Assembly (NCBI GenBank): GCA_964019165.1
Contig: OZ025281.1
Span: 87,501 to 151,500 of the forward strand
Direction: 5' to 3'
Origin: Mastigias papua
Lineage: Eukaryota > Cnidaria > Scyphozoa > Rhizostomeae > Mastigiidae
Length of the DNA stretch: 64,000 nt
Shown piece after piece: positions 13,205 to 25,400 of this stretch (position 1 is its first letter; each line of letters opens with the position of its first letter). The position numbers and the translations under genes are program-made. The notes beneath the pieces are model-generated. The model saw nothing but the letters and a program-made list of their open reading frames with translations. It was not told where the DNA came from and ran no database searches.

Positions 13205-15964
13205 ATGGCACTCCAAATCAATACTATGACCTATGACACGGCACTCACGATCCATCCAGTAATCCATTGGCTCTCAGTGACTGGTCGTTTCATCTTTATT
13301 GCACTGTGGACTGTCACCATCTATTGCCGTTGCCGATTCTTTCTCATTCCATATCTCTCTCCTCACAATCATTCCACTCTCGCTCTCACAAAATCACACA
13401 CATAAAACAAGCACAACAGCTCAAACACACGTCACAGAACACACATCACATTTATCAACTAACTACACTTATCTACTACTACATACAGTAACTACATACA
13501 GCTATCGACTAACTACAACTACAGCTCATACCTCCAATAGATAAATGAGTAAATAGATAAGTAAATTCGTAGATAAATAAGCAAATAATCCATACCAATC
13601 CCATTTGCTTGTGTCCTTCAAACAAATCGTGCTCCATCTTCACTTCCATCTCCAGTTCCATCTCCAATAGAACATATCCTGCTCAAGCTTCATCATGAAC
13701 TAAAATAACTAGACACCTTTTGACAACACTAAAAACATACAACAATAACACTCAAATATTCTTACCTCTACAAATTCAGCATATCCACTCCGCCATCAAG
13801 TAATGTTCTCTTGTCCTACATATTCTTCTAGCACCTCCACGCGAAATATGGTATGAAACTCCAGTTCAATGCCACGATAAAGCGCCGGTCATCTACTTTG
13901 TGATCTACGGGCTCTGAGCAATTCGTCTCGTATTCTTTGCATTTTCCACCGTCAACATCTATTACCGTGGCCGATTCTTTCTCATTCCATATCTCTCTCC
14001 TCACAATCATTCCACTCGCACTCTCACAACATCACAAACACAAAACAAGCATAGTAACTCATAAACACACTACAGAACACATCACATTTATTTAACAATT
14101 ATGATTTGTTTATAAGTAAACATTGAAACCCCCAATAAATATATAAAAACATAAATAGATAAATAAAGATAATAATCCATACCAAGCAGCAATTAGTCTT
14201 CTCCTTCAAATAACTTGTCTTCCTTCTCTGGTGTGCAGAACGGAGCAGCACCAATAGCCAGTGGAACTAGTCAACGGTGACGATGAATTTCGGCTTTCAT
14301 GCATTTGCAGCTCCGTCTGGTCAGTAAGCTGGCTAACGTCCTTTAGCTTTGTTTCATTGACAATCTCATGCACTGCACCATCCATGTGGTACGTAACCCA
14401 GTATGGGAGGCTGTTTGGGTGCTACACCTTGCCCAAGGGTGACCCAGCACAGCAGCACTTAAGGGGTAGTGACATTCTCCTCAAAGCCCCAGAACTCGTC
14501 AGCTAGGGCTGTGCTGCCGGATGTAGTTTAATGTCATACCCAGGACTAGATCAATCTATACAAATTCAAATCACCACACCTCATTTAAGACCAAATTCAA
14601 CAACACATCGACATTTTCGCAAAGCAGCAAGCCTATTAACGTGGTATTTGTATCCCAAAGTTATTCTAACCAAACATTCTTTATATTTATTCCAGACTGG
14701 AGAAGTTCGTAAAACTGCGAAACCGTGAATCGCTTTGCTACAACCCTAGCCCATTGCCTTTGAACAGCAGCCAAAACTGCTCTAAAATCTTAGGGAGCAA
14801 TCATTATTGCAGACAAAACATTACGAAATTAGCACAAATTTTACACAAACAAAGCCACGTTCTTTTGCATTGCAGCCAAAAGCAATCTAACCTTAACGGT
14901 GGCAATATTCAATGTATACTTACAAGTTGCAACTCTAGACACTTTTGGTAGCAAAGCAAGCCCATTCCTTTTGAACTTCAGCCAAAATTGCTGAGAAATG
15001 GCACGAGACAATTATTATTGCAGACTAACCAATACGAAAGTAGCACAAATTTTATACAAACGAACACCAGTTCTTTTGCATTGCAGCCAAAACCAATCCA
15101 AATTGAAAGGCGACGATATTCAATGTATACTTACAAGTTCCAACTCTGGACACTTTTGGTAGCAAAGCAGGCCCATTCCTTTCATACTTCAGCCAAAATT
15201 GCTGAGAAATGGCACGAGACAATTATTATTGCAGACTAACCAATACGAAAGTAGCACAAATTTTATATACACGAACACCAGTTCTTTTGCATTGCAGCCA
15301 AAACCAATCTAAATTCAAAGGCGACAATATTCAATGTATACTTACAAGTTGCAACTCTAGACACTTTTGGTAGCAAAGCAAGCCCATTCCTTTTCAACTT
15401 CAACCAAAATTGCTGAGAAAGGATACGTGATAAGAATTATTGCAGACTAACCAATACGAAAGTAGCACAAATTTTATATAAACGAACACCAGTTCTTTTG
15501 CATTGCAGCCAAACCCAGTCTAAATTGAAAGGCGACGATATTCAATGTATACTTACAAGTTGCCGCTCTAGATACTTTTGGTAGCAAAGCAAGCCCATTC
15601 CTTTTGAACTTCGGCCAAAATTGCTGAAAAATGATACGTGACAAGAATTATTGCACACAAATCAATACGAACGTAGCACAAATTTTACACAAACGAAGAC
15701 CAGTTCTTTTGCATTGCAGCCAAAACCGAACCAAACTGAAAGGTAACAATATTTATTGTATGCCTACGAGTATGAAATCTTCACACTTTTACCACGAAAA
15801 TAAGCCCATTGCTTTTGTACTGCAGCTAAACCTGGTAAAAACTAAATCGAAGAAATTAATTCTCCAGCCTAAACCATACGAAAGTAGCACAATTTTTGCA
15901 AACATGACGACCACCAGTTCAAATTTACAAAGTGCGATGACACCTCTCAGCTGACAGCAACTCG
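13205..15964. repeat. Array unit 5 (2760 bp, 4 A monomers)
   Basis: Four A monomers. The core shares private changes with unit 6 only: CCATGTGGTACG instead of CCATGGGGTACG near 14384, a T-for-C change near 14555, and CCAGACTGGAG near 14692. Units 5 and 6 are therefore sister copies of the core. Their first monomers differ, however. Confidence 0.93.
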
Positions 15965-18724
15965 ATGGCACTCCAAATCAATACTATGACCTATGACACG
16001 GCACTCACGATCCATCCAGTAATCCATTGGCTCTCAGTGACTGGTCGTTTCATCTTTATTGCACTGTGGACTGTCACCATCTATTGCCGTTGCCGATTCT
16101 TTCTCATTCCATATCTCTCTCCTCACAATCATTCCACTCTCGCTCTCACAAAATCACACACATAAAACAAGCACAACAGCTCAAACACACGTCACAGAAC
16201 ACACATCACATTTATCAACTAACTACACTTATCTACTACTACATACAGTAACTACATACAGCTATCGACTAACTACAACTACAGCTCATACCTCCAATAG
16301 ATAAATGAGTAAATAGATAAGTAAATTCGTAGATAAATAAGCAAATAATCCATACCAATCCCATTTGCTTGTGTCCTTCAAACAAATCGTGCTCCATCTT
16401 CACTTCCATCTCCAGTTCCATCTCCAATAGAACATATCCTGCTCAAGCTTCATCATGAACTAAAATAACTAGACACCTTTTGACAACACTAAAAACATAC
16501 AACAATAACACTCAAATATTCTTACCTCTACAAATTCAGCATATCCACTCCGCCATCAAGTAATGTTCTCTTGTCCTACATATTCTTCTAGCACCTCCAC
16601 GCGAAATATGGTATGAAACTCCAGTTCAATGCCACGATAAAGCGCCGGTCATCTACTTTGTGATCTACGGGCTCTGAGCAATTCGTCTCGTATTCTTTGC
16701 ATTTTCCACCGTCAACATCTATTACCGTGGCCGATTCTTTCTCATTCCATATCTCTCTCCTCACAATCATTCCACTCGCACTCTCACAACATCACAAACA
16801 CAAAACAAGCATAGTAACTCATAAACACACTACAGAACACATCACATTTATTTAACAATTATGATTTGTTTATAAGTAAACATTGAAACCCCCAATAAAT
16901 ATATAAAAACATAAATAGATAAATAAAGATAATAATCCATACCAAGCAGCAATTAGTCTTCTCCTTCAAATAACTTGTCTTCCTTCTCTGGTGTGCAGAA
17001 CGGAGCAGCACCAATAGCCAGTGGAACTAGTCAACGGTGACGATGAATTTCGGCTTTCATGCATTTGCAGCTCCGTCTGGTCAGTAAGCTGGCTAACGTC
17101 CTTTAGCTTTGTTTCATTGACAATCTCATGCACTGCACCATCCATGTGGTACGTAACCCAGTATGGGAGGCTGTTTGGGTGCTACACCTTGCCCAAGGGT
17201 GACCCAGCACAGCAGCACTTAAGGGGTAGTGACATTCTCCTCAAAGCCCCAGAACTCGTCACCTAGGGCTGTGCTGCCGGATGTAGTTTAATGTCATACC
17301 CAGGACTAGATCAATCTATACAAATTCAAATCACCACACCTCATTTAAGACCAAATTCAACAACACATCGACATTTTCGCAAAGCAGCAAGCCTATTAAC
17401 GTGGTATTTGTATCCCAAAGTTATTCTAACCAAACATTCTTTATATTTATTCCAGACTGGAGAAGTTCGTAAAACTGCGAAACCGTGAATCGCTTTGCTA
17501 CAACCTTAGCCCATTGCCTTTGAACAGCAGCCAAAACTGCTCTAAAATCTTAGGGAGCAATCATTATTGCAGACAAAACATTACGAAATTAGCACAAATT
17601 TTACACAAACAAAGCCACGTTCTTTTGCATTGCAGCCAAAAGCAATCTAACCTTAACGGTGGCAATATTCAATGTATACTTACAAGTTGCAACTCTAGAC
17701 ACTTTTGGTAGCAAAGCAAGCCCATTCCTTTTGAACTTCAACCAAAATTGCTGAGAAATGATATGTGACAATCATTATTGCACACTTACCAATACGTAAG
17801 TAGCACACATTTTCCACAAACGAACACCAGTTCTTTTGAATTGCAGCCAAAACCAATCTAAATTCAAAGGCGACAATATTCAATGTATACTTACAAGTTC
17901 CAACTCTACACACTTTTGGTAGCAAAGCAAGCCCATTGCTTTTGAACTTCAACCAAAATTGCTGAGAAATGATATGTGACAATTATTATTGCACACTTAA
18001 CAATACGAAAGTAGCACAAATTTTCCACAAACGAACACCAGTTCTTTTGCATTGCAGCCAAAACCAATCTAAATTGAAAGGCGACGATATTCAATCTATA
18101 CTTACAAGTTCCAACTCTGGACACTTTTGGTAGCAAAGCAGGCCCATTCCATTTGACCTTCAACCAAAATTGCTGAGAAATGATATGTGACAATTATTAT
18201 TGCTCACTTACCAATACGACAGTAGCACAAATTTTACATAAACGAACACCAGTTCTTTTGCATTGCAGCCAAAACCAGTCTAAATTGAAAGGCGACGATA
18301 TTCAATGTATACTTACAAGTTGCAGCTCTAGATACTTTTGGTAGCAAAGCAAGCCCATTCCTTTTGAACTTCGGCCAAAATTGCTGAGAAATGATACGTG
18401 ACAAGAATTATTGCACACAAATCAATACGAACGTAGCACAAATTTTACACAAACGAAGACCAGTTCTTTTGCATTGCAGCCAAAACCGAACCAAACTGAA
18501 AGGTAACAATATTTATTGTATGCCTACGAGTATGAAATCTTCACACTTTTACCACGAAAATAAGCCCATTGCTTTTGTACTGCAGCTAAACCTGGTAAAA
18601 ACTAAATCGAAGAAATTAATTTTCCAGCCTAAACCATACGAAGGTAGCACAATTTTTGCAAACATGACGACCACCAGTTCAAATGTACAAAGTGCGATGA
18701 CACCTCTCAGCTGACAGCAACTCG
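15965..18724. repeat. Array unit 6 (2760 bp, 4 A monomers)
   Basis: The core is almost identical to unit 5, with the same private substitutions. The first A monomers follow a different variant (GAAATGATATGTGAC rather than GAAATGGCACGAGAC after the GCTGA tag). Monomer tags lie near 17702, 17913, 18124 and 18335. Confidence 0.93.
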
Positions 18725-20819
18725 ATGGCACTCCAAATCAATACTATGACCTATGACACGGCACTCACGATCCATCCAGTAATCCATTGGCTCTCAGTGA
18801 CTGGTCGTTTCATCTTTATTGCACTGTGGACTGTCACCATCTATTGCCGTTGCCGATTCTTTCTCATTCCATATCTCTCTCCTCACAATCATTCCACTCT
18901 CGCTCTCACAAAATCACACACATAAAACAAGCACAACAGCTCAAACACACGTCACAGAACACACATCACATTTATCAACTAACTACACTTATCTACTACT
19001 ACATACAGTAACTACATACAGCTATCGACTAACTACAACTACAGCTCATACCTCCAATAGATAAATGAGTAAATAGATAAGTAAATTCGTAGATAAATAA
19101 GCAAATAATCCATACCAATCCCATTTGCTTGTGTCCTTCAAACAAATCGTGCTCCATCTTCACTTCCATCTCCAGTTCCATCTCCAATAGAACATATCCT
19201 GCTCAAGCTTCATCATGAACTAAAATAACTAGACACCTTTTGACAACACTAAAAACATACAACAATAACACTCAAATATTCTTACCTCTACAAATTCAGC
19301 ATATCCACTCCGCCATCAAGTAATGTTCTCTTGTCCTACATATTCTTCTAGCACCTCCACGCGAAATATGGTATGAAACTCCAGTTCAATGCCACGATAA
19401 AGCGCCGGTCATCTACTTTGTGATCTACGGGCTCTGAGCAATTCGTCTCGTATTCTTTGCATTTTCCACCGTCAACATCTATTACCGTGGCCGATTCTTT
19501 CTCATTCCATATCTCTCTCCTCACAATCATTCCACTCGCACTCTCACAACATCACAAACACAAAACAAGCATAGTAACTCATAAACACACTACAGAACAC
19601 ATCACATTTATTTAACAATTATGATTTGTTTATAAGTAAACATTGAAACCCCAAATAAATATATAAAAACATAAATAGATAAATAAAGATAATAATCCAT
19701 ACCAAGCAGCAATTAGTCTTCTCCTTCAAATAACTTGTCTTCCTTCTCTGGTGTGCAGAACGGAGCAGCACCAATAGCCAGTGGAACTAGTCAACGGTGA
19801 CGATGAATTTCGGCTTTCATGCATTTGCTGCTCCGTCTGGTCAGTAAGCTGGCTAACGTCCTTTAGCTTTGTTTCATTGACAATCTCATGCACTGCACCA
19901 TCCATGGGGTACGTAACCCAGTATGGGAGGCTGTTTGGGTGCTACACCTTGCCCAAGGGTGACCCAGCACAGCAGCACTTAAGGGGTAGTGACATTCTCC
20001 TCAAAGCCCCAGTACTCGTCAGCTAGGGCTGTGCTGCCGGATGTAGCTTAATGTCATACCCAGGACTAGATCAACCTATACAAATTCAAATCACCAAACC
20101 TCATTTAAGACCAAATTCAACAACACATCGACATTTTCGCAAAGCAGCAAGCCTACTAACGTGGTATTTGTATCCCAAAGTTATTCTAACCAAACATTTT
20201 TTATATTTATTCCAGATTGGAGAAGTTCATAAAACTGCGAAACCGTGAATCGCTTTGCTACAACCCTAGCCCATTGCCTTTGAACAGCAGCCAAAACTGC
20301 TCTAAAATCTTAGGGAGCAATCATTATTGCAGACAAAACAATACGAAATTAGCACAAATTTTACACAAACAAAGCCACGTTCTTTTGCATTGCAGCCAAA
20401 AGCAATCTAACCTTAAAGGTGACAATATTCAATGTATACTTACAAGTTCCAACTCTACACACTTTTGGTAGCAAAGCAAGCCCATTGCTTTTGAACTTCA
20501 ACCAAAATTGCTGAGAAATGATATGTGACAATTATTATTGCACACTTACCAATACGAAAGTAGCACAAATTTTCCACAAACGACCACCAGTTCTTTTGCA
20601 TTGCAGCCAAAACCAATCTAAATTGAAAAGCGACGATATTCAATGTATACTTACAAGTTCCAACTCTGGACACTTTTGGTAGCAAAGCAGGCCCATTCCT
20701 TTTGAACTTCAACCAAATTTGCTGAGACATGATACGTGATAAGCATTATTGCACACTAATCAATACGAACGTAGCACAAATTTTACACAAATGAAGACCA
20801 GTTCTTTTGCATTGCAGCG
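18725..20819. repeat. Array unit 7, last homogeneous unit
   Basis: The core is full length, then B monomers and two A monomers (tags near 20460 and 20671). Close to 20,820 the sequence passes into strongly diverged monomers, marking the end of the homogenised part of the array. Confidence 0.9.
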
Positions 20820-21835
20820 AAGAAGCCAAGAAATGCTTTGCTACAAACTTAGCCCAATGCTTGTGAACTGCAGCCAAAACTACGAGAAAATGTTATGGAG
20901 GAATAATGGTTATAGGCTAGACAATAGTAAAGTAGTGAATAGTTTTCATAAAGGAAGAGTAGTTCTTTTGCACTACAGCAAGAACCGACCTAAATTCAAA
21001 GGCAACAATATCTTCGGTGTATTTACGATTACGAAATCGTGACACATTTAGCACAAAAGTAAGTCCATAGCTTTTATGGTTTAGCCAAAACTGGTTAAAA
21101 CTGAATTATAGAAATTAATTTCCCCGGCTAAACAATAGGAAAGTAGCACAAATTTTGCAGAAATGAAGGCCAGGTCTTTTGCATTGCAACAAATACCAAT
21201 ATACAGTAAAAGGCACCGTTTTTCTTGTTATACTCTCACGTAATACAACAGGAAACCTTTTGCAGCATAGTAAGCTCACTTCATTTGTATGGCAACTAAC
21301 ACTGAGAAATATTAAAACTCACCAAAATTTTACTTGAGATCCAAAAGTTATGATAAAGCGAAAATCTCTTCCAAAAGTAATACAGTTGCATTCACATTGT
21401 AGCCAAAAATGCTGAAAAGCAAATAACCGAAAACGATTACAGATTCAGAAGTGAAAAAAGTAAGACAAATGTTGCTATAGCTCTGGTACCTTGTTGCAAA
21501 ATGACAAAAAGTAAAGTTTACAAAGTGTGTTACAGCGAACAGCAATTGGATGGCACTCCAAATCAATACTGCGACAAGGCACTGAGGATCTATCCAGTGA
21601 TTCATTGGCTCTCAATGAGTGGTCGTGTCATCTTTATTGCATTGCCGATTCCATATCTCTCTCCTGAGAATCATTCCACTCTCGGTCTCACAAAATCATA
21701 ACCACAAGACAAGCATAGTAACTCATAAACACATTACAGAACACATGTCATATTTATCTAACAATTATGTACTGGTAATAAGTAAAAATATCAAACCCTC
21801 AACAATTGAATAAATAAATACATAAATAAATATGT
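20820..21835. repeat. Right edge of array: diverged monomers and a short, old-looking core
   Basis: Diverged B-like, C-like and further monomers (20,820-21,540) are followed by a diverged start of the core (GGCACTCCAAATCAATACTG at about 21,552). This core passes from the first CCGATTC segment straight into sequence that matches what follows the second such segment in the seven units, so only one copy of the duplicated segment is present. It also has extra monomer-like sequence (about 21,170-21,510) that the seven units lack. It seems to preserve the arrangement from before the array expanded. Similarity fades near 21,835. Confidence 0.75.
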
Positions 21836-22042
21836 ATATCTGTACCGATCATGACCTAGTTTTCTTCAGATAAAGATAACTTAAGGCTTACTGATATGGG
21901 GGGTATCAACAAAAAACTTGACGGAAAAGATTGAAACTCAGCATGTAAAAGCAACAAGGATATTGAAGAAAATACGCATTACGATACACGATACTGACGT
22001 GCTGCAGAGTAGACTAGAATAGAATCGATTATATAAAGGAAA
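21836..22042. other. Spacer between satellite array and LTR retrotransposon
   Basis: About 200 bp of non-repeated sequence. Together with the sequence after 27,069 it is the pre-insertion locus of the LTR element, joined at GGTTG. No gene is recognised. Confidence 0.5.
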
Positions 22043-22047
22043 GGTTG
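22043..22047. repeat. Target-site duplication, left copy (GGTTG)
   Basis: Five bases directly before the 5' LTR, repeated exactly after the 3' LTR at 27,064-27,068. The length of 5 bp fits Ty3/gypsy integrases. Confidence 0.95.
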
Positions 22048-22391
22048 TGTTATGGACAGAGACACTAATGACGTAACCTTAATCTGCTATGTAAATAGAC
22101 TGAGTATGCGTACGGGTCATTCCCCTCTATTCCAAAGTAGTTACCAGAACTTACGGGACTAACGTGGTAGCATCTAATTGCGACATATGACGTAATCGAT
22201 TTTCGTTAGCCTTCTAGAATTCTCTATTGAATGTATATAAATACGGTAGCGTTCTAGATGATAATTAATTGTTGAATGTGAGCAGTACGGACATAGTGTT
22301 TCTTATATAGTTGTAGCCGAGCCTGTGAATATTTTTAAGTAGTTAATAAAACTATTTGTTTGATTTGTGTGTTTTACCTAAAGACACAACA
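22048..22391 (+). repeat. 5' LTR (344 bp)
   Basis: Starts with TG and ends with CA. It holds a TATA-like box (TATATAAATA, 22,234-22,243), a polyadenylation signal (AATAAA, 22,345-22,350) and two TGACGTAA octamers (22,069-22,076 and 22,188-22,195) like binding sites of CREB/ATF factors. By position the U3 region would contain the octamers and TATA box, with transcription starting some 25-30 bp after the TATA box. Confidence 0.97.
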
Positions 22392-22397
22392 AATTAT

Positions 22398-22415
22398 TGG
22401 CGCAGTCGACAGGAT
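22398..22415 (+). other. Primer-binding site, tRNA-Ser-like
   Basis: TGGCGCAGTCGACAGGAT lies six bases after the 5' LTR. TGG pairs with the CCA end of a tRNA, and the remainder complements the acceptor and T arm typical of some animal serine tRNAs, which end in ...CGACTGCGCCA. Assignment to tRNA-Ser is from memory of tRNA sequences. Confidence 0.8.
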
Positions 22416-22468
22416 ATTCTAACAGGATATTTATACGGTTACTGCTACATTCTTCTGGACAACCTTGA

Positions 22469-25400
22469 ATGGCTAAAATGTCAGAACTGGCGGAATTGGT
22501 AGTTTTACTTCAACAGCAAGCCGAAACCCAGAAACAGCAAATGCTCCAGTTAATGGAAAAACAAGAAAGGCAACATCGAGAAGAGATGCAGCTTCTAGCG
22601 TCTCAGTTGGGGGCTGGTGGTGTTGCCGGAGCAGGGCCATCGCTATTTGCACAGGTGGGTTCACCAACTTTTGTCTCATTTGAGCCTTCTACTGAACTTT
22701 GGAAGGATTACTTGGCTAGATTCAAGACTTTTGTGGGTGCTAATTCCATCCCTAATGCAAAACAGTCCCAAGTGTTTTTGACGAATCAGTCTGCTACAAT
22801 CTACAAGTTGTTGTGTACACTAGCCAGTCAATTTAACCCACCAAAGGATGTGAATGAGCTCAGTTTGGACGAGATAATTAAAATGATGGAGGAGCAGTTC
22901 GATCCAAAACGCTTCGTGGTCCGTGAAAGATATAAATTCTGGTCTGACATGAACCGTAAACCTGGTGAAACCGTTCAAGAGTTGGCTGCAAGAATCAGAC
23001 AACAAGCTGCAACTTGCGACTTTACTGCCATAAAGGACCCTCAAGATGAGAGCATGAGAACAAAGTTTATTTGCTCTGTCAAGAATGAAGCTGTCATTAA
23101 GGCCCTTTTCAAAGTGAAGGATGATGAACTCACTTTTAGCAGAGCAGTTGAAATAGCAGCTGAGACTGAAGAAGCAGCCAAAGCAGCCAAAGAAACCACT
23201 TATGGCATTGGTGCAGTTCCTGTCAATAAAGTGGTCAAAAGCAAGTTCCAGAAGAAACAATCCAGCAAGAAGGGTGGTGCCAGCAAGAGTGACACAAAGG
23301 CATGTCACCGATGTGGAAGGGCAGGTCACAAGCCCCAAGACTGTTCATTCAGAGACGCTGAGTGCTACAACTGTAAGAAGAAAGGGCACTTATCAGCAGT
23401 CTGCAGGTCTAAAACAACACAGACTAACCCAAAAGTAGGATCAATTACGGTAAAATTACCACAAACTGTTAGCACAACCTTAGGATCAGAGGAAGATAAG
23501 CTACAAGTATCACTGCAAGTGAATCATCAGCCGGTAAAGTTTGATGTGGATACAGGTTCCCGAGATAGTTTCTGTTCCAAAGATATATGGGAAAAAGTGG
23601 GTAAGCCAACTTTAGAGCCACCATTGTGTGAGTATTTGACCTGTACTAGGAACAAGATTCCAGTATTAGGGACATTTTCCACCGAAGTTTGGATGGAAAA
23701 TTCGCCGACAAAAGCAACCATTAATTTTAATGTGTGGGAAGACTTTGGTAATTTGCTGGGACTTAAAGCAATGCGCACCCTGAAGTTGGATATAAATGAT
23801 TTAGTCAATACGCCACTGCTCAGTAGCATCAATGCAGTTATGGAGGATATGTCTCCAGATCTAATATTGGAAAATAGCTGCAAGAAGGTATGTGCTGAAT
23901 TTCCTGATTTATTTAAAGAAGAGCTTGGTTGCTTAAAAGATTTTGAGCTCGACGTTAAGTTCAAAAGCGATGCAAAGCCAGTATTTTGCAAGCCAAGAAC
24001 TGTACCATACGCCATGTTGGAAGATCTGAATATGGCATATGAGGCCGGCATCAAGAAAGGTGTTTGGGAACCTACTACATTCTGTGAATATGGAACTCCA
24101 GTAGTGCCAATCAAGAAGGTTTTGCTTCCAGGCCAGAACAAAGCCAAAATAAGGGTATGTGGGGATTACTCAGTAACAGTGAATCCGCAATTAGAAACCC
24201 ACAGACAGCCTATGCCACTACCTGATGAGCTAATACATCGTCTATCAGGAGGATATTACTTCTCCAAGATTGACCTGGCTGACGCTTATAATCAAGTGAA
24301 ATTGTCACCTGAGAGCCAGAAAAAGTTAGCTCTCAGTACACACAGAGGTGTTTTGCTGCAGAAACGGTTACCTTTTGGTATTAGTTCAGCTCCAGGATAC
24401 TTCCAAGAGATAATGGAAAAGATCACAAGAGATCTAACTGGAGTGGCTGTATATTTGGATGATATACTAGTTAGTGGTTGCAATGCTGTTGATCACCTTG
24501 AAAACCTTCGTGCACTGCTGCAAAGATTACAAGACAAAGGTCTTCGATGCAAATTGGAGAAGTGTGCCTTTGCACAACCATCAGTTGAATATTTGGGACA
24601 CACTCTTTCACGTAAAGGTGTTAGCAAAGGACACAAAGTAGAAGCAGTAATAAAGATGCCTGCGCCGACAAATGTAAATGAGTTAAGGTCTTTTCTTGGT
24701 TCAGTTCAGTTTTATGGGAAATGGATCCCTAATCTGTCAACTAGAGCAGCACCATTGTTTGACCTCACAAAGAAAGATCAACCATGGTCATGGACTGGAA
24801 GGGAACAAAGAGCTTTCCAAGACTTGAAAGAAGTCCTGTCCAGTGATACTATCTTGGCACACTTTGACCCAGGAACCCCTATTGGTATTGCCTGTGATGC
24901 TTCAAGTGTAGGAATTGGTGCAGTACTGTTTCACAGATATTCTGATGGTAGTGAACGCCCTATAGCAAATGCATCAAAGACTTTGACTGAAACTCAGAGG
25001 AAATATAGTCAAGTACACAAAGAGGCTTTATCAGTAATATTTGGCTTGAAGAAATTTCATCAATTTCTTTTTGGCAGGAAATTTATTCTGGTGACTGATC
25101 ACAAGCCGTTGCTGACTCTTTTCAGCCCCTCAAAAGGTACTCCAGCCATTGCAGCCAATAGACTAGCAAGGTGGGCATTGACCCTGAGCCAGTATGACTA
25201 TACCATTGAGTATAGGAAAACAAGTGACCATGGAAATGCAGATGCACTAAGCAGGCTACCTCAAGGAGAAGACATTTCCTTTGATAGGGAGGAAGAGAAG
25301 GAAGAAGTGAGTACAGTGTTGACAATCAAACAAGTGAGTCTACAGTTGAATCCAACTGCACCTGGTCTGATCGTCAAAGAATCGAAGCTCGACCCTATAA

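Larger units (their letters stand above)
1030..21835. repeat. Complete higher-order tandem (satellite) array
   Basis: About 20.8 kb of tandem DNA with both edges inside the window. A fixed anchor (GATGGCACTCCAAATC) recurs at about 1946, 4920, 7469, 10021, 13203, 15963 and 18723, with a diverged copy at 21548. Unit lengths are 2974, 2549, 2552, 3182, 2760 and 2760 bp, then about 2825 bp to the diverged copy. The differences are multiples of about 211 bp. Each unit is a core of about 1.4 kb, a diverged monomer (B type), a block of 211-bp A monomers, and another diverged monomer (C type) before the next anchor. A-monomer counts per unit are 5, 3, 3, 6, 4, 4 and 2, with two before the first anchor. 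Copies differ by only scattered substitutions and 1-3 bp indels. The many short open frames inside are not conserved in phase with the monomer and I do not regard them as genes. Confidence 0.95.

Noticed and set aside
1948..21813. Dozens of recurring 60-107 codon open frames in the tandem array, on both strands
   Set aside because: They repeat because the DNA repeats. The 211-bp monomer is not a multiple of three, overlapping frames are open on both strands, no domain is recognisable, and conservation is as high between frames as within them.
1030..21835. CRISPR-like or rDNA-like interpretation of the tandem repeats
   Set aside because: Monomers are about 211 bp with no short-repeat/spacer alternation, and no rRNA sequence is present; this is eukaryotic satellite DNA.
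22820..24147. Long minus-strand open frames (172 and 206 codons) within the gag-pol gene
   Set aside because: Shadow frames antisense to a conserved coding region; no independent motif.
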